Shown one piece after another: positions 1 through 8,844 of a stretch of 64,000 bases of DNA. The notes under the pieces were generated by a model that made no database searches, was not told the DNA's origin, and saw nothing but the letters and a program-made list of their open reading frames with translations. The position numbers were made by a program, and so were the translations under genes. Source of the DNA: Lacticaseibacillus chiayiensis (GTDB taxonomy: Bacteria; Bacillota; Bacilli; Lactobacillales; Lactobacillaceae); the NCBI RefSeq assembly GCF_004123795.1, contig NZ_MSSM01000011.1, positions 107,832 through 171,831 on the forward strand, in the 5' to 3' direction. Each line of letters starts with the position of its first letter. Position 1 is the first letter of the stretch.

Positions 1-2
1 AA

Positions 3-659
3 CTAGACGGCATTATTTTGGCCTCGGTTGAAGCGCCGGAACGGGTTGCGGCTGTTGCCAAAGCCTTTCCCGGGCGCGTCGTCGTGGTGAACGCAGATGT
101 GCAGATCCCGCATGCGACTTCCTTGGTGCTGCCGCATTATCAAGCAACGCGGGATGCACTCGACTACCTGTATGAAAAGGGGCATCGCCGGTTTGCCTAT
201 GTGACAGGTGGTGCCATTCAAAGCGCACGACATGGGCGGAGCCGAACGCAGGCGTTCTTTGATTTTATGGAGGCACATGCGCTTGCAGTTGAGCCGACAT
301 TACTTTTCGATCAGGTGCATACCGCCGCAGAAGGCCAAGTGATTGGCAAGCAACTCGCCGCATTAACGCCAGCCAAGCGACCTGACGCTATTTTTACCAA
401 CTCCGATGAAGTGGCGGTTGGTGTGCTGGACAGTTTACTGGCGGCGTATCTAAAGGTACCGAACGACATCGCGGTAATGGGTTATGATGATCAGCCGTTT
501 GCGCCGTTTGCCCGTGTGCCGCTGACCACCGTTCATCAACCGGTGATCGAAATGGCGGAGGTTGCTACGGATATGTTGTTGCGCGGACTTGGCCGCGGCG
601 ACCACAAAAAGGATCCGGCAACATTAGCGTTATCATTAAAAATCAGGCAAAGCGCCTGA
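3..659 (+). CDS. LacI-family sugar regulator, C-terminal part (cut by window edge)
   Basis: The frame is open from the window edge and begins with a DGIILA-type segment, which is typical of the periplasmic-binding-protein-like effector domain of LacI/GalR repressors. The later segments IFTNSDEVAVG and VMGYDDQPFAPF are also hallmarks of this fold. The N-terminal helix-turn-helix lies outside the window. The gene ends 71 bases before a truncated alpha-glucosidase on the same strand, so it probably controlled that sugar operon. Its effector is unknown; an alpha-glucoside is inferred from context. With the operon downstream broken, the regulator may have lost its target. Family assignment is firm, specificity is not. 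Confidence 0.9.
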   Translation, partial: LDGIILASVEAPERVAAVAKAFPGRVVVVNADVQIPHATSLVLPHYQATRDALDYLYEKGHRRFAYVTGGAIQSARHGRSRTQAFFDFMEAHALAVEPTLLFDQVHTAAEGQVIGKQLAALTPAKRPDAIFTNSDEVAVGVLDSLLAAYLKVPNDIAVMGYDDQPFAPFARVPLTTVHQPVIEMAEVATDMLLRGLGRGDHKKDPATLALSLKIRQSA

Positions 660-678
660 GTTTTATTTTTGAACAATA

Positions 679-692
679 TGGAATCGATACCA
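679..692. promoter_or_regulatory. Candidate LacI/CcpA-type operator
   Basis: TGGAATCGATACCA is a near-perfect palindrome centred on CG, with one mismatched pair. It lies between the LacI-family gene and the glucosidase start. Its size and central CG fit LacI-family operators and cre sites. Whether the local regulator or CcpA binds it is inference. Confidence 0.45.
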
Positions 693-730
693 TACAACAT
701 CAACACGTCAGTCAGCAGGAGGAAACAGTC

Positions 731-1414
731 GTGACGAATCCAACAAGTCGCACATGGTGGCAACAGGAAATCTTTTATCAAATTTATCCGGCGTCATTTA
801 AAGATAGCAATGACGATGGCATCGGTGACTTGCCGGGGATCATCGAGGAATTGCCGAAGCTGAAAGAACTTGGCGTGACGGCGATTTGGTTGTCGCCGAT
901 TTACAAAAGTCCGATGGTCGACAATGGCTATGACATTGCAGATTATCAGGCGATTGATCTTCGGTTTGGCACGATGGCCGATTTTGACCGCCTCATGAAA
1001 ACGGCTAAAACGCTTGGCATTAAAGTGGTGATGGATCTGGTGGTGAATCACACGTCGGATCAGCATCCCTGGTTCCAGGCAGCGTTGAAGGACCCGGCTT
1101 CACCGTATCGACAGTTTTACATTTTTCGCAAGGGTCACGACGGTCAGCCGCCGAACAATTGGCGCTCAAACTTCGGCGCTGGCTCGGCATGGAGCGCGGT
1201 GCCAAGCGAACCGAACGTGTACTACCTGCACGTCTTTTCCCCGCAGCAACCCGATCTCAACTGGGAGAATCCTAAGCTGCGGCAGGCGATTTATAAGATG
1301 ATCAACTGGTGGTTGGCAAAAGGCTTAGCGGGCTTTCGGATTGATGCGATCACCTTTGTTGATCGTCACGGTGCTAACTTCTGGACTTGGCGCAGCAATT
1401 CTCAGCATGCTTAA
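731..1414 (+). pseudogene. GH13 alpha-glucosidase (oligo-1,6-glucosidase type), truncated
   Basis: The GTG start follows an AGGAGG ribosome site. The protein opens WWQQEIFYQIYP and carries GH13 conserved region I (DLVVNH) and region II (GFRIDAI, with the presumed nucleophile Asp near residue 205). Full-length relatives have about 550 residues; this frame gives 227. Homology stops just after region II, and the last 15 or so residues are translated out of frame from a PTS permease gene. The general acid/base Glu and the rest of the barrel are missing, so no activity is expected. The cause looks like an internal deletion joining this gene to the downstream permease. The intact gene would have hydrolysed alpha-glucosides taken up by that PTS. 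Confidence 0.9.
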
Positions 1415-2126
1415 CGTTGCGGCCAACTCATATGGACTCGCGGTGGTACCGTCTTACCTGATGTACATCTATAACGGCCATGCATTGTTATGGTACACAG
1501 TGGTTTCTCTGGGTACAGTGGTGGTCGCATTTGTTGCCACGAACGCGTTCGCCATTCCAAAAGAGATCCTGAAACCTGACGAAAACGTCGAAACGGCGAA
1601 TGCGGTAATTTCGTCCACCGTTAGCGACGATAAGGTTTACGCCCCGGTTAGCGGTGAAACCGTGGCCTTGGCCAACGTCAGCGATCCGGTGTTTGCTTCT
1701 GGCATGATGGGTGACGGGCTGGCGATCAAACCAGCGGAAAAAGGGATCAACAACGTCCATGCCCCGCAAACCGGTACGTTATCGGTAGTTGCCGACACTG
1801 GCCATGCATATGGCATGACGACCGACGACGGTATGGAAATTCTGGTACATTTAGGTATCGACACGGTCAACTTGAAAGGTGCCCCCTTCACCGTGGCGGT
1901 CAAAGCCGGCCAACATGTCAACAAAGGCGACTTACTCGGCACGTTTGACCAAGCGGCGATTAAAAAAGCCGGGCTTGATCCGATGACAATCGTTTTGATT
2001 ACGAATAGCAAGTCATATGCCCGCATTGAACCGGTCGCGGACACCAGCGTTCAAGCTGGCGCTGATCTGCTGGCGGTTCAGCGGGAGGATGTGAAGGTTG
2101 AGGCGGTTTCGCCGGCGCCGTTGTAA
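1353..2126 (+). pseudogene. Glucose-family PTS permease remnant: end of IIC plus IIA domain
   Basis: The frame lacks its own start region. It begins inside the last membrane helices of a IIC domain (SGLGAAIL, then VVPSYLMYIYNGH), followed by a hydrophilic linker and a complete IIA(Glc)-like domain with the active-site His in LVHLGIDTV. This layout (IIBC-IIA) is typical of sucrose, trehalose or beta-glucoside permeases. The IIB domain with its Cys and most of IIC are gone. The frame overlaps the end of the truncated GH13 gene in another register, so the deletion joint lies near 1353-1365. An ATG at 1341 opens this frame but belongs to glucosidase sequence. A IIA-only product might still exchange phosphate with HPr if translated, but this is speculative. 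Confidence 0.88.
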
Positions 2127-2136
2127 GAGAGTATAG

Positions 2137-2197
2137 AAAAAGCCTTAATGCTACTTCAGGTGTTTCGATGCTTGGTGAGGTAGGGTTAAGGCTTTTT
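2137..2197 (+). terminator. Rho-independent terminator after PTS remnant
   Basis: The 12-base arms AAAAAGCCTTAA and TTAAGGCTTTTT are perfectly complementary around a loop of about 37 bases, and the right arm ends in a T run. It closes the decayed sugar operon. On the other strand it could also stop readthrough from the ABC ATPase gene. Confidence 0.8.
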
Positions 2198-2251
2198 ATG
2201 TTTGAAAGGTTGGTTTACAGCGAATAGAGAAAGGGTCTGCCACAGTTGCGC

Positions 2252-3973
2252 CTAAAACTTAAAGAGCTTTTCCTTTTGACTTAGACGTAATACGATCCAT
2301 TGATCAGCGTTTAATTCTTCAGGAATCTTATCGGCTAAAATAGACACGATAACTTGTATGTTGTCTTCTTGTGAATCGTGCAAAATCTGCACGAGTTGAT
2401 TGCCATGCATGAGTTCTTTTTGATCATACAACAGGAAATCTAAACAAGGGATGTGCTGTTCTCTGGCAAAGAGCGTGTATCCCATATCAAAGGCGGCAAT
2501 TTCTCCCTGCTTTTTGCCTGAACTAGAATTGTTGGGAGAAAATACATAAAATTCATAATACGACTTTCCAGATTTGCGGTCTTTCTTTTCCCGAAAGGTC
2601 ACCCCGGAGTCTTCACCGTACATGGACTGTGAGAAATGATAGAAATGGCGATTCAATTGACGCAACTGTTCCTGTATTCTTTCTTTCATATCTTTGGAGA
2701 AGGCCATCTTGTCGATTCTTTTCAGTTCATCATTCAGGCTACTAACCTTCTTTCTCTCATCGTCGATCTGTTCAATCTTGCTAGAAAGGCGGCCTTTAAC
2801 TTCAAACAGTTGGCCCAACTCCTCAGACACTTTTTCTAATTCTTGGGTCGTATTCAGTTTAGAAAGATCAGCCTTAAGATGATCAATGTCATTCTGACTG
2901 GCAATGATATTTCGTTCTAATTCCGCGTTTTTTTGGCTGATATTAGGAAGCTCACGACCAATAAACTCACTCCGTGCTTCAACCATAGCATTATTATAAG
3001 CGACAAGTTGTTCAAAAGAAGTCTCCAAGTTTTCCAATAAATTACTTGCTTCGCCGTAAAGTGCACGCAACTCTTCGACATTAATCAAGGATTTTTTGGA
3101 CCGAACTTGCTTTTGTGCATCTTTAATGAGGCTTGCCCTCAATCTGCCGGCAGTAAGTTGGCTGGCAAGCAGGCTCTGGGTATACTTGAGATCATCTAGA
3201 TGTTTAAGCTTTTCCGAATACTTCGGGTCAATATTTAATTGAGAGCGCCTTAGTTGTGCTGCCCGGATGTCGTCAGTATTCTTGTCAAGCGCTAGCGCCA
3301 ACTCTTCGCGAGGTTGGGCTTCCAATCGCTTTAAAAAATCCTTTTCTGTTCTAAGTTTACTTACTATCGGAGCACGATCGGTTAGCGAAATTCCCAACAG
3401 GAACAAGAAGAGTGTCTCGTACTCGGGTCCCTGCAAGTAATTTCCGAGATAACGTAGCGTATTGTCAACCGCTGGAGGATCTATTCGGATGTTACGCGGC
3501 ACAAGCTGTCGAAATGATGGTTTTGCTCCAGATGCAAGGTTAAAAAGGTCACCGCCAAGTTGGTCGATAAATTTCTGAACGCTTGAGAAAGATCTGCCAT
3601 TAATGCGGAGAATTTTCTTCTTCAGGTCTTTAAGAAAGTTACGCTCGATGACGTATTTAGTATGCGAATCAATCTTATCAGGATTGCCAGAGAGCGTAAG
3701 CCGGATTAACACGCGCTGATTTGTTAAGTAATCCTGAACTTCAACAATTGGTTGTTTTTGCTCTCGATTGGTATAAATCTGTTTAGCATCGCCACCAAAG
3801 CAAAAATCAATCAATCGCAGAACAGTTGTCTTACCAACCCCGTTTCCTGAAGTGGGCTTTCCTTCAGTGTCTGGGGATGGCGTCGAATCAACGATAAGGT
3901 TCAGTCCGCGATGGAAGTTGACATCTTGAATTGTTGTTCCATTTTCCTCAATCTCAAGTTTGTTGATGAACAA
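2252..3973 (-). CDS. DUF2326-type ABC ATPase of an ABC-three-component (ABC-3C) system
   Basis: The likely start is TTG at 3973 (573 residues), nine bases after AAGGAGAGG; an ATG at 4009 would add 12 residues but lies before this site. The protein opens MFINKLEIEENG, as DUF2326 proteins often do, and has Walker A GNGVGKTT near residues 43-50. A long coiled-coil middle (about residues 200-430) resembles SMC/RecN arms. A C-terminal head follows with EIAAFDMGYTLFARE and a Walker B-like DFLLYDQ. This architecture belongs to the ATPase of predicted ABC-3C conflict systems. It is last in a three-gene minus-strand operon and overlaps the middle-component gene by 20 bases, which suggests coupled translation and a complex. 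The presumed role is sensing or loading on invading nucleic acid; that is inference. Confidence 0.87.
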   Translation of the reverse strand: MFINKLEIEENGTTIQDVNFHRGLNLIVDSTPSPDTEGKPTSGNGVGKTTVLRLIDFCFGGDAKQIYTNREQKQPIVEVQDYLTNQRVLIRLTLSGNPDKIDSHTKYVIERNFLKDLKKKILRINGRSFSSVQKFIDQLGGDLFNLASGAKPSFRQLVPRNIRIDPPAVDNTLRYLGNYLQGPEYETLFLFLLGISLTDRAPIVSKLRTEKDFLKRLEAQPREELALALDKNTDDIRAAQLRRSQLNIDPKYSEKLKHLDDLKYTQSLLASQLTAGRLRASLIKDAQKQVRSKKSLINVEELRALYGEASNLLENLETSFEQLVAYNNAMVEARSEFIGRELPNISQKNAELERNIIASQNDIDHLKADLSKLNTTQELEKVSEELGQLFEVKGRLSSKIEQIDDERKKVSSLNDELKRIDKMAFSKDMKERIQEQLRQLNRHFYHFSQSMYGEDSGVTFREKKDRKSGKSYYEFYVFSPNNSSSGKKQGEIAAFDMGYTLFAREQHIPCLDFLLYDQKELMHGNQLVQILHDSQEDNIQVIVSILADKIPEELNADQWIVLRLSQKEKLFKF

Positions 3974-4196
3974 GACGTACCTCTCCTTCCGAGTTGATGA
4001 CGGCAGCATTGATCAGAAACAACCAGTCAAGCGTTAGTTGGTAAAGTTTAAGTGAGACATCGACCTCTTCCTGCAGAGTGCGATAGACGTCAAAGAAGCT
4101 TCCACGGCCGTCTTCGAACGTCTTCAGGACACCTAATAGTTTTGCACCAATAAAATATAGACTTAACTCAGGCCGGGTGTCTGTTGGTAGAATCAT
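3954..4196 (-). CDS. ABC-3C system middle component (small protein)
   Basis: I chose ATG at 4196 because GGAGGG stands eight bases before it. The product has 80 residues and begins MILPTDTRPELSLYFIGAK, the usual opening of ABC-3C middle components, which are small helical proteins encoded between the nuclease-like or effector gene and the ATPase. The start overlaps the end of the SMEK gene by 29 bases, and its own end overlaps the ATPase start. Such tight overlap argues for fixed stoichiometry in a complex. No catalytic motif is visible. It is probably an adaptor linking ATPase and effector; assignment to a particular subfamily (MC6-like) is from memory of the family and uncertain. Confidence 0.75.
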   Translation of the reverse strand: MILPTDTRPELSLYFIGAKLLGVLKTFEDGRGSFFDVYRTLQEEVDVSLKLYQLTLDWLFLINAAVINSEGEVRLVHQQT

Positions 4197-5169
4197 AAGA
4201 ATAGCCCTCCGGATTTTTAAAAATCTTACAGCGGATGAATGCATCGACTAGAATGATGCGACAGCAATATTCGACTTTCTCTTGCGACATTTCATTGTCC
4301 AGTCGAGATGTACTGTGTACATATGTCATTAAAGCATCCACCATGTTGAGGAATTTCAATGGGGCAGAATCATCAGGATTTTCTAACGATTGTCGCTGAT
4401 AAATCGAGCTAAGCTTTTGGAATATAATCCCAGGAGTAATGCCTTCTTGCGTAAACAATTCGTAGATATCGTCTAAGCTGGCGTTATAAAAGGCAAGTTC
4501 ATCGATTGTCTGTTGCTGTATTAACCCTAGGTCGTTAAAATCAATCTTTTGCTGGATGTCGAATGCCATAGGTACCTTTAGCGTATTAGTGATTTCAATA
4601 TTGATTTTTGCAACTGCTCTAAGAACTTTTACAAGCTCTGACTCTTGAACCGGTATATCTTCCATGACAGGCAACACTTCAGACTTACACAGATCCTGCA
4701 AGCGCAATAAAGTTTCAGTTTGTTTATCTTGGCAAGTTAGCAGCAGTTGGCCTATATCAAAGATGTCCGTTTTCGGATTAAAGCTTATATTTTTTGGAAT
4801 TGAATACTTCATCTTTGCAAGATTCCGTGCGTCCAGCGCAATGAACACAAAAGCGACACGGAATCCATCATGGGCTTTGGAAGCTTTCTCAAGGGTGTTC
4901 TGCACCTTGGATTTTGTTTTATTGGTCGTAATCTGCACACTCAGTTTTGATGCGCTATCAATTAGATCTATGGAAGAAGCGTTTGCAACGGTGTCATTTG
5001 CGGTTGCCAGATGCCAGCCATAAAGCTCGTTTAAGAACTGTTCAAAAAAATGTTCTGACAGCATATGACCGTCAAGCAAATTCATTCGGCCATTCACTGA
5101 TAGTTGACTAACCAAATAAGCGAGCGCATTGCCAATTGCTTTTAAATATACTTCACGTGGTGCCATCAC
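4168..5169 (-). CDS. SMEK-domain protein, putative nuclease-like effector of the ABC-3C system
   Basis: The frame opens with adjacent GTG (5169) and ATG (5166) codons; ATG at 5166 is equally likely, and GGGGG lies upstream. The first 100 residues match the SMEK N-terminal domain: Glu39 in the SEHFFEQFLNELYG helix, Asp68 in SSIDLID, then Gln79 in LSVQITTNKTKSK. This E-D-QxT/K order resembles a PD-(D/E)xK nuclease core. The helical remainder (about residues 150-333) has no recognised motif and could be the ABC-3C partner domain. It is the first gene of the three-gene operon. By analogy with predicted ABC-3C systems it would be the effector released or positioned by the ATPase. No catalytic activity is known to me for this protein. 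Confidence 0.75.
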   Translation of the reverse strand: MMAPREVYLKAIGNALAYLVSQLSVNGRMNLLDGHMLSEHFFEQFLNELYGWHLATANDTVANASSIDLIDSASKLSVQITTNKTKSKVQNTLEKASKAHDGFRVAFVFIALDARNLAKMKYSIPKNISFNPKTDIFDIGQLLLTCQDKQTETLLRLQDLCKSEVLPVMEDIPVQESELVKVLRAVAKINIEITNTLKVPMAFDIQQKIDFNDLGLIQQQTIDELAFYNASLDDIYELFTQEGITPGIIFQKLSSIYQRQSLENPDDSAPLKFLNMVDALMTYVHSTSRLDNEMSQEKVEYCCRIILVDAFIRCKIFKNPEGYSYDSTNRHPA

Positions 5170-5263
5170 TTTGCCCCCAAACCAAAACCCGTCTTAAAAA
5201 GCATTATCCTATAACTTTCGAGATTTAGCCACTCACAAGCTGCGGCTACAACCTCTGTATCAT

Positions 5264-5569
5264 TCACTTTTTGCGATTAGCCTGCTGCGTAGCCCTTTTA
5301 CTTTTAGACGACTTTTCTTGGTTCTTCAAGAAAAGGTTCCAAATGATGACATAGCCGTTGAACAAGACGAGAAAGCCACCTCCAAGAACCACTTTGGCAC
5401 GTAGAAAGTCTTCCAGAGCGTGCTGAAATGACACAGTACCAACAAAGGAGGGCCCGAAATCATAATATCCAAACCATAGATTAATAAGAATTAAGGCCAC
5501 GACATTAGTTAACAGCAGAGAAACGATAACGGAACCTTTTTTATTTTTTGCTGATTTCCTTTTCGACAT
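5264..5569 (-). CDS. Small two-helix membrane protein upstream of the ABC-3C genes
   Basis: This 101-residue protein has a lysine-rich N-terminus, a first membrane helix at about residues 13-33, a second at about 60-80, and a Lys/Arg/Ser-rich tail of about 20 residues. Two helices with basic ends suggest both termini are cytoplasmic. The start follows AGGTGA. It is co-directional with the ABC-3C genes and lies 94 bases before the SMEK gene, so it may share their transcript. I do not recognise a family. A membrane-acting partner of the defence cassette is possible but unproven; it could also be an unrelated small membrane protein. Confidence 0.65.
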   Translation of the reverse strand: MSKRKSAKNKKGSVIVSLLLTNVVALILINLWFGYYDFGPSFVGTVSFQHALEDFLRAKVVLGGGFLVLFNGYVIIWNLFLKNQEKSSKSKRATQQANRKK

Positions 5570-5900
5570 ATCTGATCATCACCTGTGCATACAGTTTTTT
5601 TAAAAATTGTAAAGGGTACTATTGAATGTGGATATATCATATCATCGCATTCTGGTTATTGGCAATAGCTAACTGTTTTATTTTTTTATTTGTTTAACAC
5701 GATACCTTTTAACAATATAAAAGTGCTTACGAGCTCATGCATTAATCAAACGAGTCTTTTTAAAATAGCAACCAATCTTCTTAAGGATTCTGTTTTGAAC
5801 CTCTGTCAAAATCCAACACTTCCCGTACTTTGCCCAATGGCTTAACCAAACACCTGTGATATAATCGACCAATATTTCAATCTGACATTCGGAGGAAGTT
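5570..5900 (+). promoter_or_regulatory. AT-rich divergent intergenic region with promoter for the YhgE gene
   Basis: No gene is supported here. An extended -10 element, TG-A-TATAAT at 5857-5865, lies about 35 bases before the YhgE start, and GGAGGAAG forms its ribosome site. The left part is very AT-rich and would carry the promoter for the minus-strand genes. No clear -35 box or operator was seen. Confidence 0.5.
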
Positions 5901-8633
5901 ATGCGTAACATTGGTAAACTAGTTGCTTTGGACTGGAAGCGGATTTTGAAGAGCCCGTTCGCTTTTCTGCTGATTGCGGCGCTGGTCATCATTCCTAGTC
6001 TTTACTGCTGGTTCAACGTCTGGGCCTTGTGGGATCCTTACAGCAATACCCAGGATCTGACGGTTGCGGTGTATTCGGCCGATCAACCGGCGACTTTTCG
6101 TGACCAGAAAGTTGCGGTCGGGGATGAGCTGATGGACCAGTTGAAGCATAATAAGCAGCTTGGCTGGCGGTTTGTGGATTCTAAAAAGGCCGTGCAAGAA
6201 GGCGTCAAAAGCGGCAAGTATTACGCCGGTATCGTGGTGCCGAAGCATTTTTCCACGGATCTGCTCAGCTTTGTCGATGGCAAAATTCATAAGCCCAAGC
6301 TCGATTATTATGTCAACGAGAAAATCAATGCCATTGCCCCCAAAATCACCAGCACCGGTGCCAGTACGTTGCAAAACACCATTTCGGATGAATTCGTCTC
6401 GACCGTGGCTAAAACGCTGGTTAAAACGTTTAACAAAGCCGGCATCAAGCTGGATGAAAACCTGCCGATGATCCGCCGCTTCGCCAGCCTGGTCACGAAT
6501 GCCAATGACCAATTGCCGACGATTGAAAAGTACTTGGCTGAAGTGGATGACCTGCAAGGGAAAATGCCGGCAATTCGGGCGAAGCTGCAGACAGCTAACG
6601 AAATTGCCGGTTATCTGCCGGAAGTCAATCAAATGGCGCAGAAGCTCACAGCGGCAAATGGCTATCTGCCGATGGTGCAAGAGGCTGGCGAACTGGCGAC
6701 CACGGTGAAAGGCAAGTTACCGGAAGTGCAACAAGCCGGCGCCCAACTGAACACGGTTGTGACGAATTTTGGCCAACTGGAAACCGGCGTGGATCAGGCA
6801 GTGAAGGTGACGGATCAAGGCATCACGGTCATCAATCAGGTCGATGGCACACTGCCAGCGCTGACAGACTTTGGGCGGCAAGCGCAGGCAGCAGTGGGGA
6901 CGACGAAAGATGAGGTGCTACCGAAAATCAGCACCGCCTTCGATGTGGTCCAAAATGCCACCGATGCCGGTTTGACGCTAATTGCGGCGGCCAATACCAG
7001 CCTGAGTGCGGATCTGACAACCCTGCAGCAACAACTCCAACAGCTGGACAGCAGCCAAGATATGGCAGCCGCGAAACAGGCGATGGTCGACCGGCTTACT
7101 GCGTTGGCTGAGCGTCAAGGCAAGGTGGCCGCCAACGCAACCAGTCTGGCAGAAACTTTGCAGCGAGTGCAGGCAAGTCTCAGCCGTCTGACAGGTAAGG
7201 ATGATCAACCGCTCGCCGACGCTATCGCCAAGTTGCAGACCGTCGCTGCCACTGCCACGGCTGTCCAAAAAGAAGCCGAAACGCTGGCCAAAGATGTGCC
7301 AAACTTAGGCACCATCCAACTGCAGTCACGACTTGGCACATTGGCCACCACAGCCAATCAATTTGCGAACGCGGCGAATACGCTCAAATCGCTGGACATC
7401 GGCATCAGCGTCAAGCAAGTGCTAAACGCATTTAAGGCAGCCTTGGCCGATGTCAGCACAACCTTAGCGACCATCAACAACCAAATCCTGCCATCCTTGC
7501 CTTCGCTGCTGGGCGGCACGAAGGATCTGCTCACTCAGGCGCACACTTTTCTCGTCAAGGCGCAGCAACAACTGCCCGCCCTCAAGCAGGAACTCACCGA
7601 TGCCAACACGCTGCTCAACGGCCACATGAACCTCATCACCAGCGGCGTGTCCACCGTGGCCGACTTGTACCAAAATGATTTCCCAGCGCTCAAAACCAAA
7701 CTGACGAAGGCAACCGACTTCATCAATCAGGACTTGCCTGGCATCGAGCAAGACCTCACGCAAACGCTGGCACTGGCGAATGAAAAAATGCCACAACTCC
7801 AAAGCGGTTTGGATGACGCGCAAAAGTTCACCCAAAATGACTGGCCAACCTTAAAAGACGCCATTCAAAAGGGTGCCGCGGCGATCAAGAAAGGTGAAAA
7901 GTCCGTTGATTTGTCGCAACTAATCAAGTTGTTGCGGCGCGATGCCACCAAAGAAGCCGGATTCCTCGCCAAACCGGTTGAATTGAAACAACAAAGCTTC
8001 TATCACATTCCAACTTACGGGTCGCAAAGTGCACCGTTTTATCTGGCCTTGTGCATTTGGGTTGGCGCGTTGCTGCTTGGTGCGATTTTGATCACCGAAT
8101 ACCAACTGCCGGCAACGCTCAGCGACGTTACCGTCAAGCAAAAGTACGTTGCGCGCTGGCTGACGTTTGTGGGGCTGGGGATGCTGCAAGGGCTCATCGC
8201 CGCGCTGGGTAACCTTTACCTGATCGGAACGTACGTGGCCAACCAGCCGCTGTATCTGCTGTTTGCAATGGTGCTCAGCATCGTGTTCGTTTCAATTCTT
8301 TATGCACTCATCTCGCTATTTGGCAACATCGGCAAAGGCATCGGGATTATCATTTTGGTCTTATCTATCTCTGGGGCTGGCGGAAACTTCCCCGTGGTGC
8401 TGTCCGGAAAATTTTTCCAGATGATCAACCCGTGGCTGCCATTCACCTACGCCGTCAACCTCCTGCGCGAAACAGTCGGCGGCATATACTGGACTAATCT
8501 TTGGCAAGATCTCGCAGCATTAGTGGCATTTGGCCTCGCGTTCTTCCTGCTGGGGTTGTTCTTAAAAGCACCGATTCGTCCGTGGATCGAGAAAATGCAC
8601 CGGTTAACGCGGCAGTCGAAGATTATCGAGTAG
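5901..8633 (+). CDS. YhgE/Pip-family membrane protein
   Basis: The 910-residue protein starts with basic residues and one membrane helix (about residues 18-42, ending in the family-typical PSLYCWFNVWALWDPY). A very long extracellular section (about 45-690) follows, with Ala/Gln/Leu-rich helical repeats. Five or six membrane helices close the C-terminus (about 695-890). This is the YhgE/Pip layout, related to phage-infection protein Pip of lactococci and to ESX/type VII-like accessory membrane proteins, with an ABC2-like C-terminal half. The start has GGAGG. It is probably an envelope protein; some relatives act as phage receptors. It stands alone between the ABC-3C cassette and the AbrB-fusion gene, transcribed away from both. 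Confidence 0.88.
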   Translation: MRNIGKLVALDWKRILKSPFAFLLIAALVIIPSLYCWFNVWALWDPYSNTQDLTVAVYSADQPATFRDQKVAVGDELMDQLKHNKQLGWRFVDSKKAVQEGVKSGKYYAGIVVPKHFSTDLLSFVDGKIHKPKLDYYVNEKINAIAPKITSTGASTLQNTISDEFVSTVAKTLVKTFNKAGIKLDENLPMIRRFASLVTNANDQLPTIEKYLAEVDDLQGKMPAIRAKLQTANEIAGYLPEVNQMAQKLTAANGYLPMVQEAGELATTVKGKLPEVQQAGAQLNTVVTNFGQLETGVDQAVKVTDQGITVINQVDGTLPALTDFGRQAQAAVGTTKDEVLPKISTAFDVVQNATDAGLTLIAAANTSLSADLTTLQQQLQQLDSSQDMAAAKQAMVDRLTALAERQGKVAANATSLAETLQRVQASLSRLTGKDDQPLADAIAKLQTVAATATAVQKEAETLAKDVPNLGTIQLQSRLGTLATTANQFANAANTLKSLDIGISVKQVLNAFKAALADVSTTLATINNQILPSLPSLLGGTKDLLTQAHTFLVKAQQQLPALKQELTDANTLLNGHMNLITSGVSTVADLYQNDFPALKTKLTKATDFINQDLPGIEQDLTQTLALANEKMPQLQSGLDDAQKFTQNDWPTLKDAIQKGAAAIKKGEKSVDLSQLIKLLRRDATKEAGFLAKPVELKQQSFYHIPTYGSQSAPFYLALCIWVGALLLGAILITEYQLPATLSDVTVKQKYVARWLTFVGLGMLQGLIAALGNLYLIGTYVANQPLYLLFAMVLSIVFVSILYALISLFGNIGKGIGIIILVLSISGAGGNFPVVLSGKFFQMINPWLPFTYAVNLLRETVGGIYWTNLWQDLAALVAFGLAFFLLGLFLKAPIRPWIEKMHRLTRQSKIIE

Positions 8634-8784
8634 CTTCGGTTGGGTTCAAAATAAAGCTGCAACATTCAGAAGCAACTTTACCGGCAGAACGCTGGTAGGG
8701 TTGTTTTTTTGTTGTGGTACAAATAGATTCCGCAGAAAACGGTGCCCGTGCAGCACGCGGCAATTCTTTTGGTCAAAATAAATT

Positions 8785-8822
8785 GGTGACGCTCAGCTAA
8801 TGAACTGAACGTCACCATTTTG
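8785..8822. terminator. Bidirectional terminator between convergent genes
   Basis: Perfect seven-base arms GGTGACG and CGTCACC enclose a further partly paired segment (CTCAG/CTGAA). The hairpin is followed by ATTTT on the plus strand and AATTTATTTT on the minus strand. It separates the YhgE gene from the convergent AbrB-fusion gene. Confidence 0.7.
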
Positions 8823-8844
8823 TATTAGCCATATCAAACCGTCA

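Noticed and set aside
5919..7835. Long minus-strand open frames inside the YhgE gene (up to 253 residues)
   Set aside because: They are antisense shadows of a GC-rich, repetitive coding gene, have no ribosome sites and low-complexity composition.
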